This document shows positions 43,762-51,468 of a DNA stretch of 64,000 nt, piece by piece. The number at the start of each line of letters is the position of its first letter. The stretch's first letter is position 1. This DNA comes from Paraburkholderia rhynchosiae (GTDB lineage Bacteria; Pseudomonadota; Gammaproteobacteria; Burkholderiales; Burkholderiaceae). Below the pieces are notes generated by a model, which worked only from the letters and a program-made list of their open reading frames with translations, was not told where the DNA came from and made no database searches. The stretch lies in NCBI RefSeq assembly GCF_002879865.1, contig NZ_PNXY01000028.1, forward strand, positions 17,620 through 81,619, in the 5' to 3' direction. The translations under genes and the position numbers were made by a program.

Positions 43762-43860
43762 GCCGTACTCCCTGAATGGCAAAAGGCTTACGCGTCACTG
43801 TGTCATCCGGGGCGCGGTGTGACTAGGACGATCTTTTTATCCGGCGGGCTTCACAGGGCC

Positions 43861-43877
43861 GTATCGCAATTCGATAC
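43861..43877. promoter_or_regulatory. Palindrome 1 in the divergent promoter region of the catabolic cluster
   Basis: Perfect arms GTATCG and CGATAC with a 5-base AT-rich spacer, midway between the divergent GNAT and aldehyde dehydrogenase genes. A candidate operator for both arms; the regulator (Lrp-type, AraC-type or another) is not known. Confidence 0.55.
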
Positions 43878-43884
43878 AAAACAC

Positions 43885-43898
43885 CAGGTCTGGACCTG
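43885..43898. promoter_or_regulatory. Palindrome 2 in the same region
   Basis: Perfect arms CAGGTC and GACCTG with a 2-base spacer, 7 bases after palindrome 1. Different in sequence from palindrome 1, so the two may bind different proteins. Confidence 0.5.
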
Positions 43899-44039
43899 CA
43901 TTACAAGCGGATTGTGCTGCCCGGCGCTTTTTGTCGGCGACATATGCCAGGCGCGCGGCTCTACGATTTTGTTATCGCGATGACGCTACAGGCGCATCGC
44001 TCGCGGTCTCCATCCAGTCATCACTCAGGACACTTTCTC

Positions 44040-45533
44040 ATGGACAGCTTCAATCCGGACGATGTCGCGATTCGCAGCGGCCATTTCATCGGCGGCGAGT
44101 ACGTGGAAGGCAGTCAGCACGGCGCACGCCGCATGGAGGTCGCGCGGCCATCGGACGGCGTGGTCTACGCGAGTGTGCCGGTGGCCGACGCGGACATGGT
44201 CGACCGTGCAGTCGAAAACGCATGGCAGGCTTTTCGCACGGGCGGTTGGGCGCGGATGGCGCCGCGCGAGCGCGCGAAAATCATGCGCCGTTTTGCCGAT
44301 CTGGTCGAAGCCGACGCGCCCGCGCTCGGCCGCCTCGAAGCGCTCGGCTCGACGCGTCCAGTCGCCCAGGCTATTTCCTGGGACGTGCCCTTCACCGCGG
44401 AAGGCATCCGCTTCTACGCGGAGTTCGCCGATAAGCTCGGCGGCGACGTCGCAGCCACGGATCACGACCATCTCGGCATGACGATCGCCGAGCCGTATGG
44501 CGTGATCGGCGCCATTGCGCCATGGAATTTCCCGCTGGTGATGGCGTCGTGGAAGATCGCGCCGGCGCTCGCCGCCGGTAATGCCGTCGTGCTGAAGCCT
44601 TCGGAGATGACGCCGTTCTCGGTGCTGCGCCTCGCCGAGCTCGCGGTGCAGGCAGGCGTACCCGCGGGCATCTTCAATGTGATCCAGGGCGATGGACGCA
44701 CGACCGGCGACGAACTGGTGCGTCATCCGAAGATCAGCAAGGTCACATTCACCGGATCGACGCGCACCGGCGCGGCCATCATGGCGGCATGCGCGAACAG
44801 CGGCACCAAGCCGGTCACGCTCGAACTGGGCGGCAAGAGCCCGCAAATCGTATTCGCCGACGCCCCGCGTCTTGACGATGTGGCGCGCCGCATCGCCGGC
44901 GCAATTACCGGCAACGCCGGGCAAGTGTGCGTCGCGGGTTCGCGTCTGCTGGTCGAACGTAGCCTCGCGGAGCCGCTTGCCGAGCGCATCGGCAGAATCT
45001 TCGCGGAATTGAAACCGGGCGCGACGTGGGCCGCGGGCACGACGCTCTCGCCGATCATTTCCGAGCCGCAAGCGGCGCGCATCGAAAGCATAGTGGGCCG
45101 CACGCTCGGCTCGGGCGCGACACTGCGCTACGGCGGCGTGCGTGCCGATGCTGACGGTGCCTCGTCGGGCGCCTTTTATACGCCGACGTTACTCACCGAT
45201 GTCACGGCCGATTCAGAAGCCGTCCGCGAAGAAGTGTTCGGCCCGGTGCTCACACTGCAAACCTTCGACACGGAAGAAGAAGCGCTCGCGCTGGCGCAAC
45301 ATCCCGAGTACGGGCTCGCCGCCGGCGTGCATACCGCCGACCTCGGCCGGGCTCTGCGCTTCGTACGCGGTCTCGAAGCGGGCACGGTGTGGGTTAACCG
45401 CTATGGCCGCACTTCCGACTTCATGATCCCGACGGGCGGCTACAAGCGCTCGGGCATCGGCAAGGACCTGGGGCGCCAGGCCTACGAGGCCAACCTGCGT
45501 TTCAAGAGCGTGCTGATCGACCTGCGCGCGTGA
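44040..45533 (+). CDS. NAD-dependent aldehyde dehydrogenase
   Basis: 497 residues from the ATG at 44040 (TCAGGACAC upstream); the open frame extends further 5' but overlaps the divergent control region. Superfamily motifs: AIAPWNFPLVMASWKIAPAL, VTFTGSTRTG, Glu in VTLELGGKSP, catalytic Cys297 in NAGQVCVAGSR and EEVFGPVLTLQTF. The family resembles gamma-aminobutyraldehyde/betaine-aldehyde dehydrogenases. It heads the right arm of the cluster and should oxidise an aldehyde formed by the FAD oxidases or the transaminase. Confidence 0.9.
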   Translation: MDSFNPDDVAIRSGHFIGGEYVEGSQHGARRMEVARPSDGVVYASVPVADADMVDRAVENAWQAFRTGGWARMAPRERAKIMRRFADLVEADAPALGRLEALGSTRPVAQAISWDVPFTAEGIRFYAEFADKLGGDVAATDHDHLGMTIAEPYGVIGAIAPWNFPLVMASWKIAPALAAGNAVVLKPSEMTPFSVLRLAELAVQAGVPAGIFNVIQGDGRTTGDELVRHPKISKVTFTGSTRTGAAIMAACANSGTKPVTLELGGKSPQIVFADAPRLDDVARRIAGAITGNAGQVCVAGSRLLVERSLAEPLAERIGRIFAELKPGATWAAGTTLSPIISEPQAARIESIVGRTLGSGATLRYGGVRADADGASSGAFYTPTLLTDVTADSEAVREEVFGPVLTLQTFDTEEEALALAQHPEYGLAAGVHTADLGRALRFVRGLEAGTVWVNRYGRTSDFMIPTGGYKRSGIGKDLGRQAYEANLRFKSVLIDLRA

Positions 45534-45769
45534 CGTTCGCTGGGAAGGCCGCGTTCAATACGCCGCAAAGCCAACCCCAGCAAGGCCTCCAGCCGGTCAC
45601 GGCACACTCTGCTGCGCAACGGCCTCAAAACGCATGGTTTGTGTCACAGGCAGTGCGCGAATCAGGAACATCTATGTTTTTGCGCTGATTAAATCTTTAA
45701 CAGGAATGAGCTTTCACTGTTTTCGCCAATGAGCTCGATGCGAGTTCACCACCACGATAGGACTGCACC

Positions 45770-46438
45770 ATGATCGAATTCGAACCAAAATACATCACCT
45801 TCGACTGCTACGGCACGCTGACGAAATTCCGCATGGCCGACATGACGCGCGAACTGTATGGCCACATCCTGAAGGCCGACGACCTCGAAAAGCTGGTCGC
45901 GTTCTACGCTGGCTATCGCCGCGATGAAGTGCTGGGCGCATGGAAGCCATATCGCGATGTGGTGGTCAATGCACTGCGCCGTGCGTGCGCGCGCATGAAC
46001 GTCGAATTCAATGAAGCCGGCGCGCAGAAGATCTATGAGGCCGTGCCGACCTGGGGTCCGCATCCGGACGTGCCGGAAGGCCTGTCGCGTCTTGCCAGGA
46101 AGTACAAGCTGGTGATTCTGTCGAACGCGTCGAACGACCAGATCCTGAGCAACGTCGACAAGCTCGGTGCACCGTTCCATGCAGTGTTCACGGCCGAACA
46201 GGCGCAATCGTACAAGCCGCGCATGCAAGGCTTCGAGTACATGTTCGACAAGCTCAATTGCAATCCGGAAGACGTGCTGCATGTGTCGTCGAGCCTGCGC
46301 TACGACCTGATGACCGTGCACGACATGGGCGTCAAGCACAAGGCGTTCATCAACCGCGGCCATGAACCGTCGACGCCGTATTACCAGTACTACGAAGTCG
46401 ACGGCATTCCGAAGCTGGCTGCCGAACTCGGCCTGTAA
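45770..46438 (+). CDS. HAD-superfamily hydrolase, haloacid dehalogenase type II-like
   Basis: 222 residues. Nucleophile Asp12 in ITFDCYGTLTKF, Ser in LVILSNASNDQIL, Lys in QSYKPRMQGFEYM and Asp in SSLRYDLMTVHDMG. It is a paralogue of the protein encoded at 22529. It leads the run of closely spaced genes to 56.5 kb after a 236-base gap and may be an accessory hydrolase of the pathway. Dehalogenation is only a family label. Confidence 0.85.
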   Translation: MIEFEPKYITFDCYGTLTKFRMADMTRELYGHILKADDLEKLVAFYAGYRRDEVLGAWKPYRDVVVNALRRACARMNVEFNEAGAQKIYEAVPTWGPHPDVPEGLSRLARKYKLVILSNASNDQILSNVDKLGAPFHAVFTAEQAQSYKPRMQGFEYMFDKLNCNPEDVLHVSSSLRYDLMTVHDMGVKHKAFINRGHEPSTPYYQYYEVDGIPKLAAELGL

Positions 46439-46465
46439 GCATTTGCCGGACAAAGGACACACCGG

Positions 46466-47740
46466 ATGAAGCTCGATTCCTATTGGCTCGACACCGCGCC
46501 GGCGTTCGTTTCGGCGTGCGAAGGCCCGGTCGACGGCCACGCCGATGTGGTGGTGATCGGCGCGGGTTTCACCGGCTTGTCGGCGGCACAGGCGTTGGGC
46601 AAGCGCGGCGCATCGGTGACGGTGGTGGACGCGGGGCGTGTGGGCGGCGGCGCATCGGGCCGCAATGGCGGCCAGGTGAACACCGGTGTCGCGCAAGACT
46701 TCGTTGCGCTCGCCGCGCAACTCGGCCTGGACCGCGCGAGCGCCTGCTACCGTGCGTATTCGGATGCGGTCGAGACGGTCGAGCGGCTGATCCGCGAAGA
46801 GAACATCGACTGCAATTACATCGCGACCGGCAAGCTCAAGCTGGCGTCGAAGCCGCATCATCTTGCGCATCTGGAGAAGACGGCGGAGCTGATTCGTCGC
46901 GCGGTGGATGCCGACATCGAACTGATCGACGGTGACCGCATTCGCAGTGAGGTTCAGTCCGGCAGTTTTCATGGCGGACTGCTGCAACGTCACGGCGGTC
47001 AGATGCATATGGGCAAGTTCACGGTGGGGCTCGCCGAAGCCGCGGTTCGACGCGGCGCAAAGCTGTATGAAAACGCAGCGGTCACGTCGATCGTGAAAGA
47101 CGGCGGCGCACATCGCGTCGTCACCGCGCGCGGCGAAGTGCGCGCGAAGCAGGTGTTGATCGCGACCGGTCCCTCGCGGCATGGACCGTTCGGCTGGTAT
47201 CGGCGGCGGCTTGCTCCGGTCGGCTCGTTCATCGTCGTGACGGAGCCTTTGTCGCCGGATTTGTTGACGCGGGTGTTGCCGAACCGCCGCGCGTACACGA
47301 CCACGCGCCTGATGCACAACTACTTCCGCGTGACGCCCGATTCGCGTGTGCTGTTTGGCGGCCGCGCGCGCTTCACGGCCTCCGAGCAGCCGTCCGATGC
47401 GAAGAGCGGGCGCATCCTGCAACAAGGTCTCGCGGCGATGTTTCCGATGCTGGCGGGCGCGCGCATCGACTATTGCTGGGGCGGTCTGGTCGACATGAGC
47501 GCCGATCGCCTGCCGCACGCCGGGCAACACGACGGCATCTATTTTTCGATGGGTTACAGCGGCCACGGCACGCAGATGTCCACCCACATGGGTCAGGTGA
47601 TGGCGGACGTGATGGACGGCCACGCGGACTGCAACCCCTGGGGCGAGTCCGAATGGGCCGCGATTCCCGGCCATACCGGCAAGCCCTGGTTCCTGCCGCT
47701 CGTGGGGACGTACTACCGTATCAAAGATATCTTCTATTGA
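46466..47740 (+). CDS. FAD-dependent amine oxidase (DAO superfamily, PuuB/OrdL-like)
   Basis: 424 residues. FAD-binding GAGFTG at 32-37 in VVVIGAGFTGLSAAQALGKR, then GGGASGRNGGQVNTG, and a C-terminal dinucleotide loop GIYFSMGYSGHGTQMS. This layout is that of gamma-glutamylputrescine oxidase and related enzymes, which oxidise an amine to an aldehyde with release of ammonia or an amine. AAAGGACACACCGG precedes the ATG. It follows the HAD gene by 27 bases. An aldehyde dehydrogenase two genes upstream would take the product. Confidence 0.88.
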   Translation: MKLDSYWLDTAPAFVSACEGPVDGHADVVVIGAGFTGLSAAQALGKRGASVTVVDAGRVGGGASGRNGGQVNTGVAQDFVALAAQLGLDRASACYRAYSDAVETVERLIREENIDCNYIATGKLKLASKPHHLAHLEKTAELIRRAVDADIELIDGDRIRSEVQSGSFHGGLLQRHGGQMHMGKFTVGLAEAAVRRGAKLYENAAVTSIVKDGGAHRVVTARGEVRAKQVLIATGPSRHGPFGWYRRRLAPVGSFIVVTEPLSPDLLTRVLPNRRAYTTTRLMHNYFRVTPDSRVLFGGRARFTASEQPSDAKSGRILQQGLAAMFPMLAGARIDYCWGGLVDMSADRLPHAGQHDGIYFSMGYSGHGTQMSTHMGQVMADVMDGHADCNPWGESEWAAIPGHTGKPWFLPLVGTYYRIKDIFY

Positions 47741-47811
47741 AGTCCTGTTGTTGTGCTTGTTAGTCAACCCCACGCAGCCATCACAACTGCCCACCCTCGC
47801 GGAGAAGTTCG

Positions 47812-49428
47812 ATGAATAAGGAAAACTCACAACATGGCGCTCTTGACCTCGGCAACGGGTTGGAGCAATTGACGGCCAAGGGCGCCTCGCGGCGCGACGT
47901 GCTGCGTGCGATGGCCGCAGCCGGAATGATGTCGATGACGGGCGCCGGGCTGCTGAGCGCGAGCGGCGCCGCATTTGCCCAGGCGAAGCCGAAGCAGGGC
48001 GGCAAGATTCGCGTGGCGACGCAGTCGGCATCCGCGGCTGACACGCTCGATCCGGCAAAGGGAGCGCTCGGCACCGACTATGTTCGTTGCAACATGTTCT
48101 ACAACGGCCTGACCGAACTCGATTCGCATCTCGGCGCGAAGATGGCGCTAGCGACCTCGCTCGATACGAAGGACGCGACCGTGTGGGTCGTGAAGCTGCG
48201 CAGCGGCGTGCAGTTTCATGACGGCAAATCGCTCACGCCCGCCGACGTGGTCTATTCGATCATGCGTCACAAGGACCCGGCCACGGCATCGAAGGCGAAG
48301 ACGCTTGCCGATCAGATCAAGGAAGTCAAGGCCACGGGCCCCGACGAAGTGACGATCACGCTCGAAGGCGCGAACGCCGACTTGCCGGTGATTCTGGCCA
48401 CGTCGCACTTCCTGATCATCAAGGACGGCACGAAGGATTTCAAAACGGCTGTCGGCACGGGTCCGTTCAAGGTCAAGGAATTCTCGCCGGGCGTTCGCAC
48501 GATCGGCGTGAAGAACGAGAAGTACTGGAAGCCGGGCATGCCGCATCTGGACGAGGTCGAGCTGATCGGCATCGGCGACGAATCGGCGCGCGTGAACGCG
48601 CTGCTTTCCGGCGACGTGCAGTTGATCAACGCGGTCAGCCCACGTTCGAGCGCGCGGATCAAGAGCGCGGGCGGCTATTCGGTGCTGGAAACGAAAACCG
48701 GCCAGTACACGGACCTGATTATTCGCGACGAAGGCGGCATTACGGGCACCGACGATTTTCGGCGAGGCATGATGTATCTGCAGGACCGCGAGCAGATTCG
48801 TCGGGCGATCTTCCAGGGCTATGGCGCGGTCGGCAACGATCAGCCGATCGATCCGACCAACAAGTATTACCTCGCCGGTTTGCCGCAGCGCAAGTTCGAT
48901 CTGGACAAGGCGAAGTATCACTTCCAGAAGGCCAAGGTGGGCAGCGCGCCGATCCAGATTTTTGCATCGCCAGCGGCCGAAGGTTCGGTCGAAATGGCAA
49001 TGCTGCTTCAGCAGGTCGCGCCGCAAGCGGGCTTGAACCTGCAGGTGACGCGCGTGCCGGCGGACGGCTACTGGTCGAACCACTGGATGAAGCATCCGCT
49101 CGGTTACGGTTCGGTCAACGCGCGCCCGAGCGCCGACGTGTTGCTGACGCAGTTCTTCAAGTCGGACGCGCCGTGGAACGAAGCGAACTGGAAGAGCCCG
49201 AAGTTCGATCAATTGCTGGTCGCGGCACGTGGCGAACCGGACGACGCGAAGCGCAAGCAGATCTACGGCGACATTCAGGTGCTCGTGCATGAAAACGGCG
49301 GCATCGGCATTCCGTTGTTCCAGAGTTCGCTCGACGCCTATACGAACAAGCTCAAGGGACTCGGTTCGATTCCGCTTGCCGGTCTGATGGGCTTTGCATT
49401 CGCGGAAAACGTCTGGCTAGAGGCGTAA
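47812..49428 (+). CDS. ABC transporter substrate-binding protein, peptide/opine (family 5) type
   Basis: 538 residues. An N-terminal extension, then a twin-arginine signal (SRRDVLRAMAAAGMMSMTGA). The mature domain has the family 5 pattern: DTLDPAKGALGTDYVRCNMF, VQFHDGKSLTPADVVYSIMR and VGTGPFKVKEFSPG. It binds a peptide, opine or similar compound in the periplasm for the permeases and ATPase encoded next. CGCGGAGAAGTTCG precedes the ATG. A 13-bp hairpin follows the stop. Confidence 0.9.
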   Translation: MNKENSQHGALDLGNGLEQLTAKGASRRDVLRAMAAAGMMSMTGAGLLSASGAAFAQAKPKQGGKIRVATQSASAADTLDPAKGALGTDYVRCNMFYNGLTELDSHLGAKMALATSLDTKDATVWVVKLRSGVQFHDGKSLTPADVVYSIMRHKDPATASKAKTLADQIKEVKATGPDEVTITLEGANADLPVILATSHFLIIKDGTKDFKTAVGTGPFKVKEFSPGVRTIGVKNEKYWKPGMPHLDEVELIGIGDESARVNALLSGDVQLINAVSPRSSARIKSAGGYSVLETKTGQYTDLIIRDEGGITGTDDFRRGMMYLQDREQIRRAIFQGYGAVGNDQPIDPTNKYYLAGLPQRKFDLDKAKYHFQKAKVGSAPIQIFASPAAEGSVEMAMLLQQVAPQAGLNLQVTRVPADGYWSNHWMKHPLGYGSVNARPSADVLLTQFFKSDAPWNEANWKSPKFDQLLVAARGEPDDAKRKQIYGDIQVLVHENGGIGIPLFQSSLDAYTNKLKGLGSIPLAGLMGFAFAENVWLEA

Positions 49429-49433
49429 TCTAA

Positions 49434-49462
49434 GGCGTTCCGGTTCGACGAACCGGAACGCC
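49434..49462 (+). other. 13-bp perfect hairpin behind the family 5 binding-protein gene
   Basis: Arms GGCGTTCCGGTTC and GAACCGGAACGCC with a 3-base loop, five bases after the stop codon. No T run follows. Position and strength match the hairpin behind the sugar-binding protein gene at 28665. Confidence 0.75.
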
Positions 49463-49471
49463 GAACCCCGC

Positions 49472-49507
49472 AATACGCGTAATACGCGTAATACGCGTAA
49501 TAAGCGC
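49472..49507 (+). repeat. 9-bp tandem repeat (AATACGCGT x3 plus degenerate units)
   Basis: Three exact head-to-tail copies (49472-49498) and a fourth, altered copy (AATAAGCGC), then a partial fifth. They lie between the binding-protein hairpin and the permease ribosome binding site. Each exact copy contains the palindrome ACGCGT. Not a CRISPR array: no spacers. Confidence 0.85.
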
Positions 49508-49570
49508 AATACAGCACAGGCGCGCCGCTTCGGCGCGGCGTGCAAGCTTCAAAAAAGGAGGCGACTTTCG

Positions 49571-50524
49571 ATGAAAGCACACGCGCAACGACTTATCGCC
49601 GCGCGCCTCGGCCTCGCGCTGCTCACGTTGCTGCTGGTCTCGGCGGTCGTGTTCGGCATTACCGGGCTGCTTCCCGGCGACGCCGCGCAACAGGCGCTCG
49701 GCCAGGCGGCCACTCCGGAGGCCGTCGCCGCATTGCGGCATCAGTTCGGTCTTGATCAGCCCGCGCTGCAACGCTACGTGGAGTGGCTCTTCCATATTGT
49801 CACCGGCAACTTCGGCACGTCGATGTCGAACAATCTGCCCGTCAGCGAATTGATCGCGACGCGCCTGCCGAACTCGCTCGTGCTCGCCGGCTTGACCGCG
49901 GTGGTGTCGGTGCCGGTTGCATTGGTGATCGGCGTGACATCGGCAATGTTCCGCGGCTCGCTGCTCGACCGCACGCTCAATGTGCTGACGCTCTCGACGG
50001 TTGCCGTGCCGGAATTTCTCGTGGCGACGGTTGCCGTGCTGATTTTTGCCGTGAAACTGCGCTGGCTGCCCGCGCTGTCGTATCTGTCCGAGGTGAATTC
50101 GTTCAGCGCGCTGCTGCGCATCTACGCGATGCCGGTCATGACGCTGTGCTGCGTGATCGTTGCGCAAATGGCTCGCATGACGCGCGCCGCGGTGCTCGAT
50201 CAGCTCAACTCGTCGTATGTGGAAATGGCGTTGCTCAAGGGCGCGTCGCCGGTGCGCGTGGTGTTGCGGCATGTGCTGCCGAACACCATCGGGCCGATTG
50301 CCAATGCGGTCGCGTTGAGCCTCTCGTATCTGTTCGGCGGCGTGGTGATCGTGGAGTCCATCTTCAACTATCCGGGACTCGCTAGCCTGATGGTGGACGC
50401 CGTGACCAACCGCGACATGCCGCTCGTGCAAGGCTGCGTGATGGTGTTCTGCGCGGCGTATCTGGCGCTCGTGCTGATCGCCGACCTGTGTCAAATCGTA
50501 TCTAACCCGAGGTTGCGTCGATGA
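49571..50524 (+). CDS. ABC transporter permease, DppB type
   Basis: 317 residues, six membrane helices starting with LGLALLTLLLVSAVVFGITG. The EAA docking loop is QLNSSYVEMALLKGASPVRV followed by VLPNTIGPI. First inner-membrane subunit of the importer. A strong AAGGAGG stands ten bases before the ATG. It overlaps the next permease gene by four bases (ATGA). Confidence 0.93.
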   Translation: MKAHAQRLIAARLGLALLTLLLVSAVVFGITGLLPGDAAQQALGQAATPEAVAALRHQFGLDQPALQRYVEWLFHIVTGNFGTSMSNNLPVSELIATRLPNSLVLAGLTAVVSVPVALVIGVTSAMFRGSLLDRTLNVLTLSTVAVPEFLVATVAVLIFAVKLRWLPALSYLSEVNSFSALLRIYAMPVMTLCCVIVAQMARMTRAAVLDQLNSSYVEMALLKGASPVRVVLRHVLPNTIGPIANAVALSLSYLFGGVVIVESIFNYPGLASLMVDAVTNRDMPLVQGCVMVFCAAYLALVLIADLCQIVSNPRLRR

Positions 50525-51468
50525 TGAGCCGACCTGACAATCCCCCTGTTCCTCACCCCGGCACCGAGCTGTACGACGTTAGCCGTGACGAGGTCGTCGT
50601 CGAGACGCCGGCCGCTGAAGTGGCGCCCGCGAAATACAACACGCTGCAACGCCTCGTGCACCGCTTTTCGGTGCTCGGCCTGCTTGGCCTGTTCATGGTT
50701 CTGTTCTGGCTGCTGGTCGCCTTCGTCGGCCCGCTGGTCGCGCCGTACAAAGGCGGCGCGTTGACATCGACAGAGATTTTTGGCCGTTACAGCGCGGCGT
50801 ATCCGCTCGGCACCGACTATCTGGGCCGCGACATGTTGAGCCGCATTCTCTACGGCGCGCGCTACACCGTCGGCCTCGCGCTCGCGGCCGCATTGCTCGC
50901 GAGTGTGATCGGCACGTTCTTCGGGCTGGTTGCGGCCGTGTCGGGCAAATGGGTCGATGAAGTGTTGAGCCGCCTGTTCGACGCGCTCATTTCGATTCCG
51001 AGCAAGGTGCTTGCACTCGTGGTGATCGCCGCATTCGGTTCGTCGATCACGATGCTCACGACGGTCGCGGCGCTCGCCTACATTCCCGGCGCGTTCCGCA
51101 TTTCGCGCTCGCTCGCGTTGAACGTGATGGGCCTCGAATACGTGCAGGTTGCCCGCGCGCGCGGCGAAGGTCTGCTGTACATCGCGCGGGTCGAGATCTT
51201 GCCGAACATGATTCATCCGATGCTCGCCGATTTCGGCCTGCGCTTCGTGTTCATCGTGCTGCTGTTGAGCGGCCTGAGCTTCCTCGGCCTCGGCGTGCAG
51301 CCGCCGAACGCCGACTGGGGTTCGCTCGTGCGCGAGAACATCGGCGGCCTGTCGGAAGGCGCGCCAGCCGTGCTGATGCCGGCGGTTGCGATTGCCACGC
51401 TGACCATCGGCATGAATCTGCTGATCGACAACTTGCGGCGTCGCAGCCGTAGCCACGGAGACGCATGA
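50521..51468 (+). CDS. ABC transporter permease, DppC type
   Basis: 315 residues with a ~45-residue cytoplasmic leader, then a first helix (VLGLLGLFMVLFWLLVAFVG), LGTDYLGRDMLSRILYGARY typical of DppC/OppC, and the EAA loop QVARARGEGLLYIARVEILP. Pairs with the DppB-type subunit. Start and stop overlap the neighbours by four bases each, which indicates translational coupling. Confidence 0.93.
   Translation: MMSRPDNPPVPHPGTELYDVSRDEVVVETPAAEVAPAKYNTLQRLVHRFSVLGLLGLFMVLFWLLVAFVGPLVAPYKGGALTSTEIFGRYSAAYPLGTDYLGRDMLSRILYGARYTVGLALAAALLASVIGTFFGLVAAVSGKWVDEVLSRLFDALISIPSKVLALVVIAAFGSSITMLTTVAALAYIPGAFRISRSLALNVMGLEYVQVARARGEGLLYIARVEILPNMIHPMLADFGLRFVFIVLLLSGLSFLGLGVQPPNADWGSLVRENIGGLSEGAPAVLMPAVAIATLTIGMNLLIDNLRRRSRSHGDA

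Noticed and set aside
45746..48058. 770-codon minus-strand frame opposite the HAD and FAD oxidase genes
   Set aside because: Shadow frame: low complexity, no motif, spans the gap between two well supported plus-strand genes.
49472..49507. Tandem 9-mers as a CRISPR array
   Set aside because: No spacers between units, unit far too short and no cas genes nearby.
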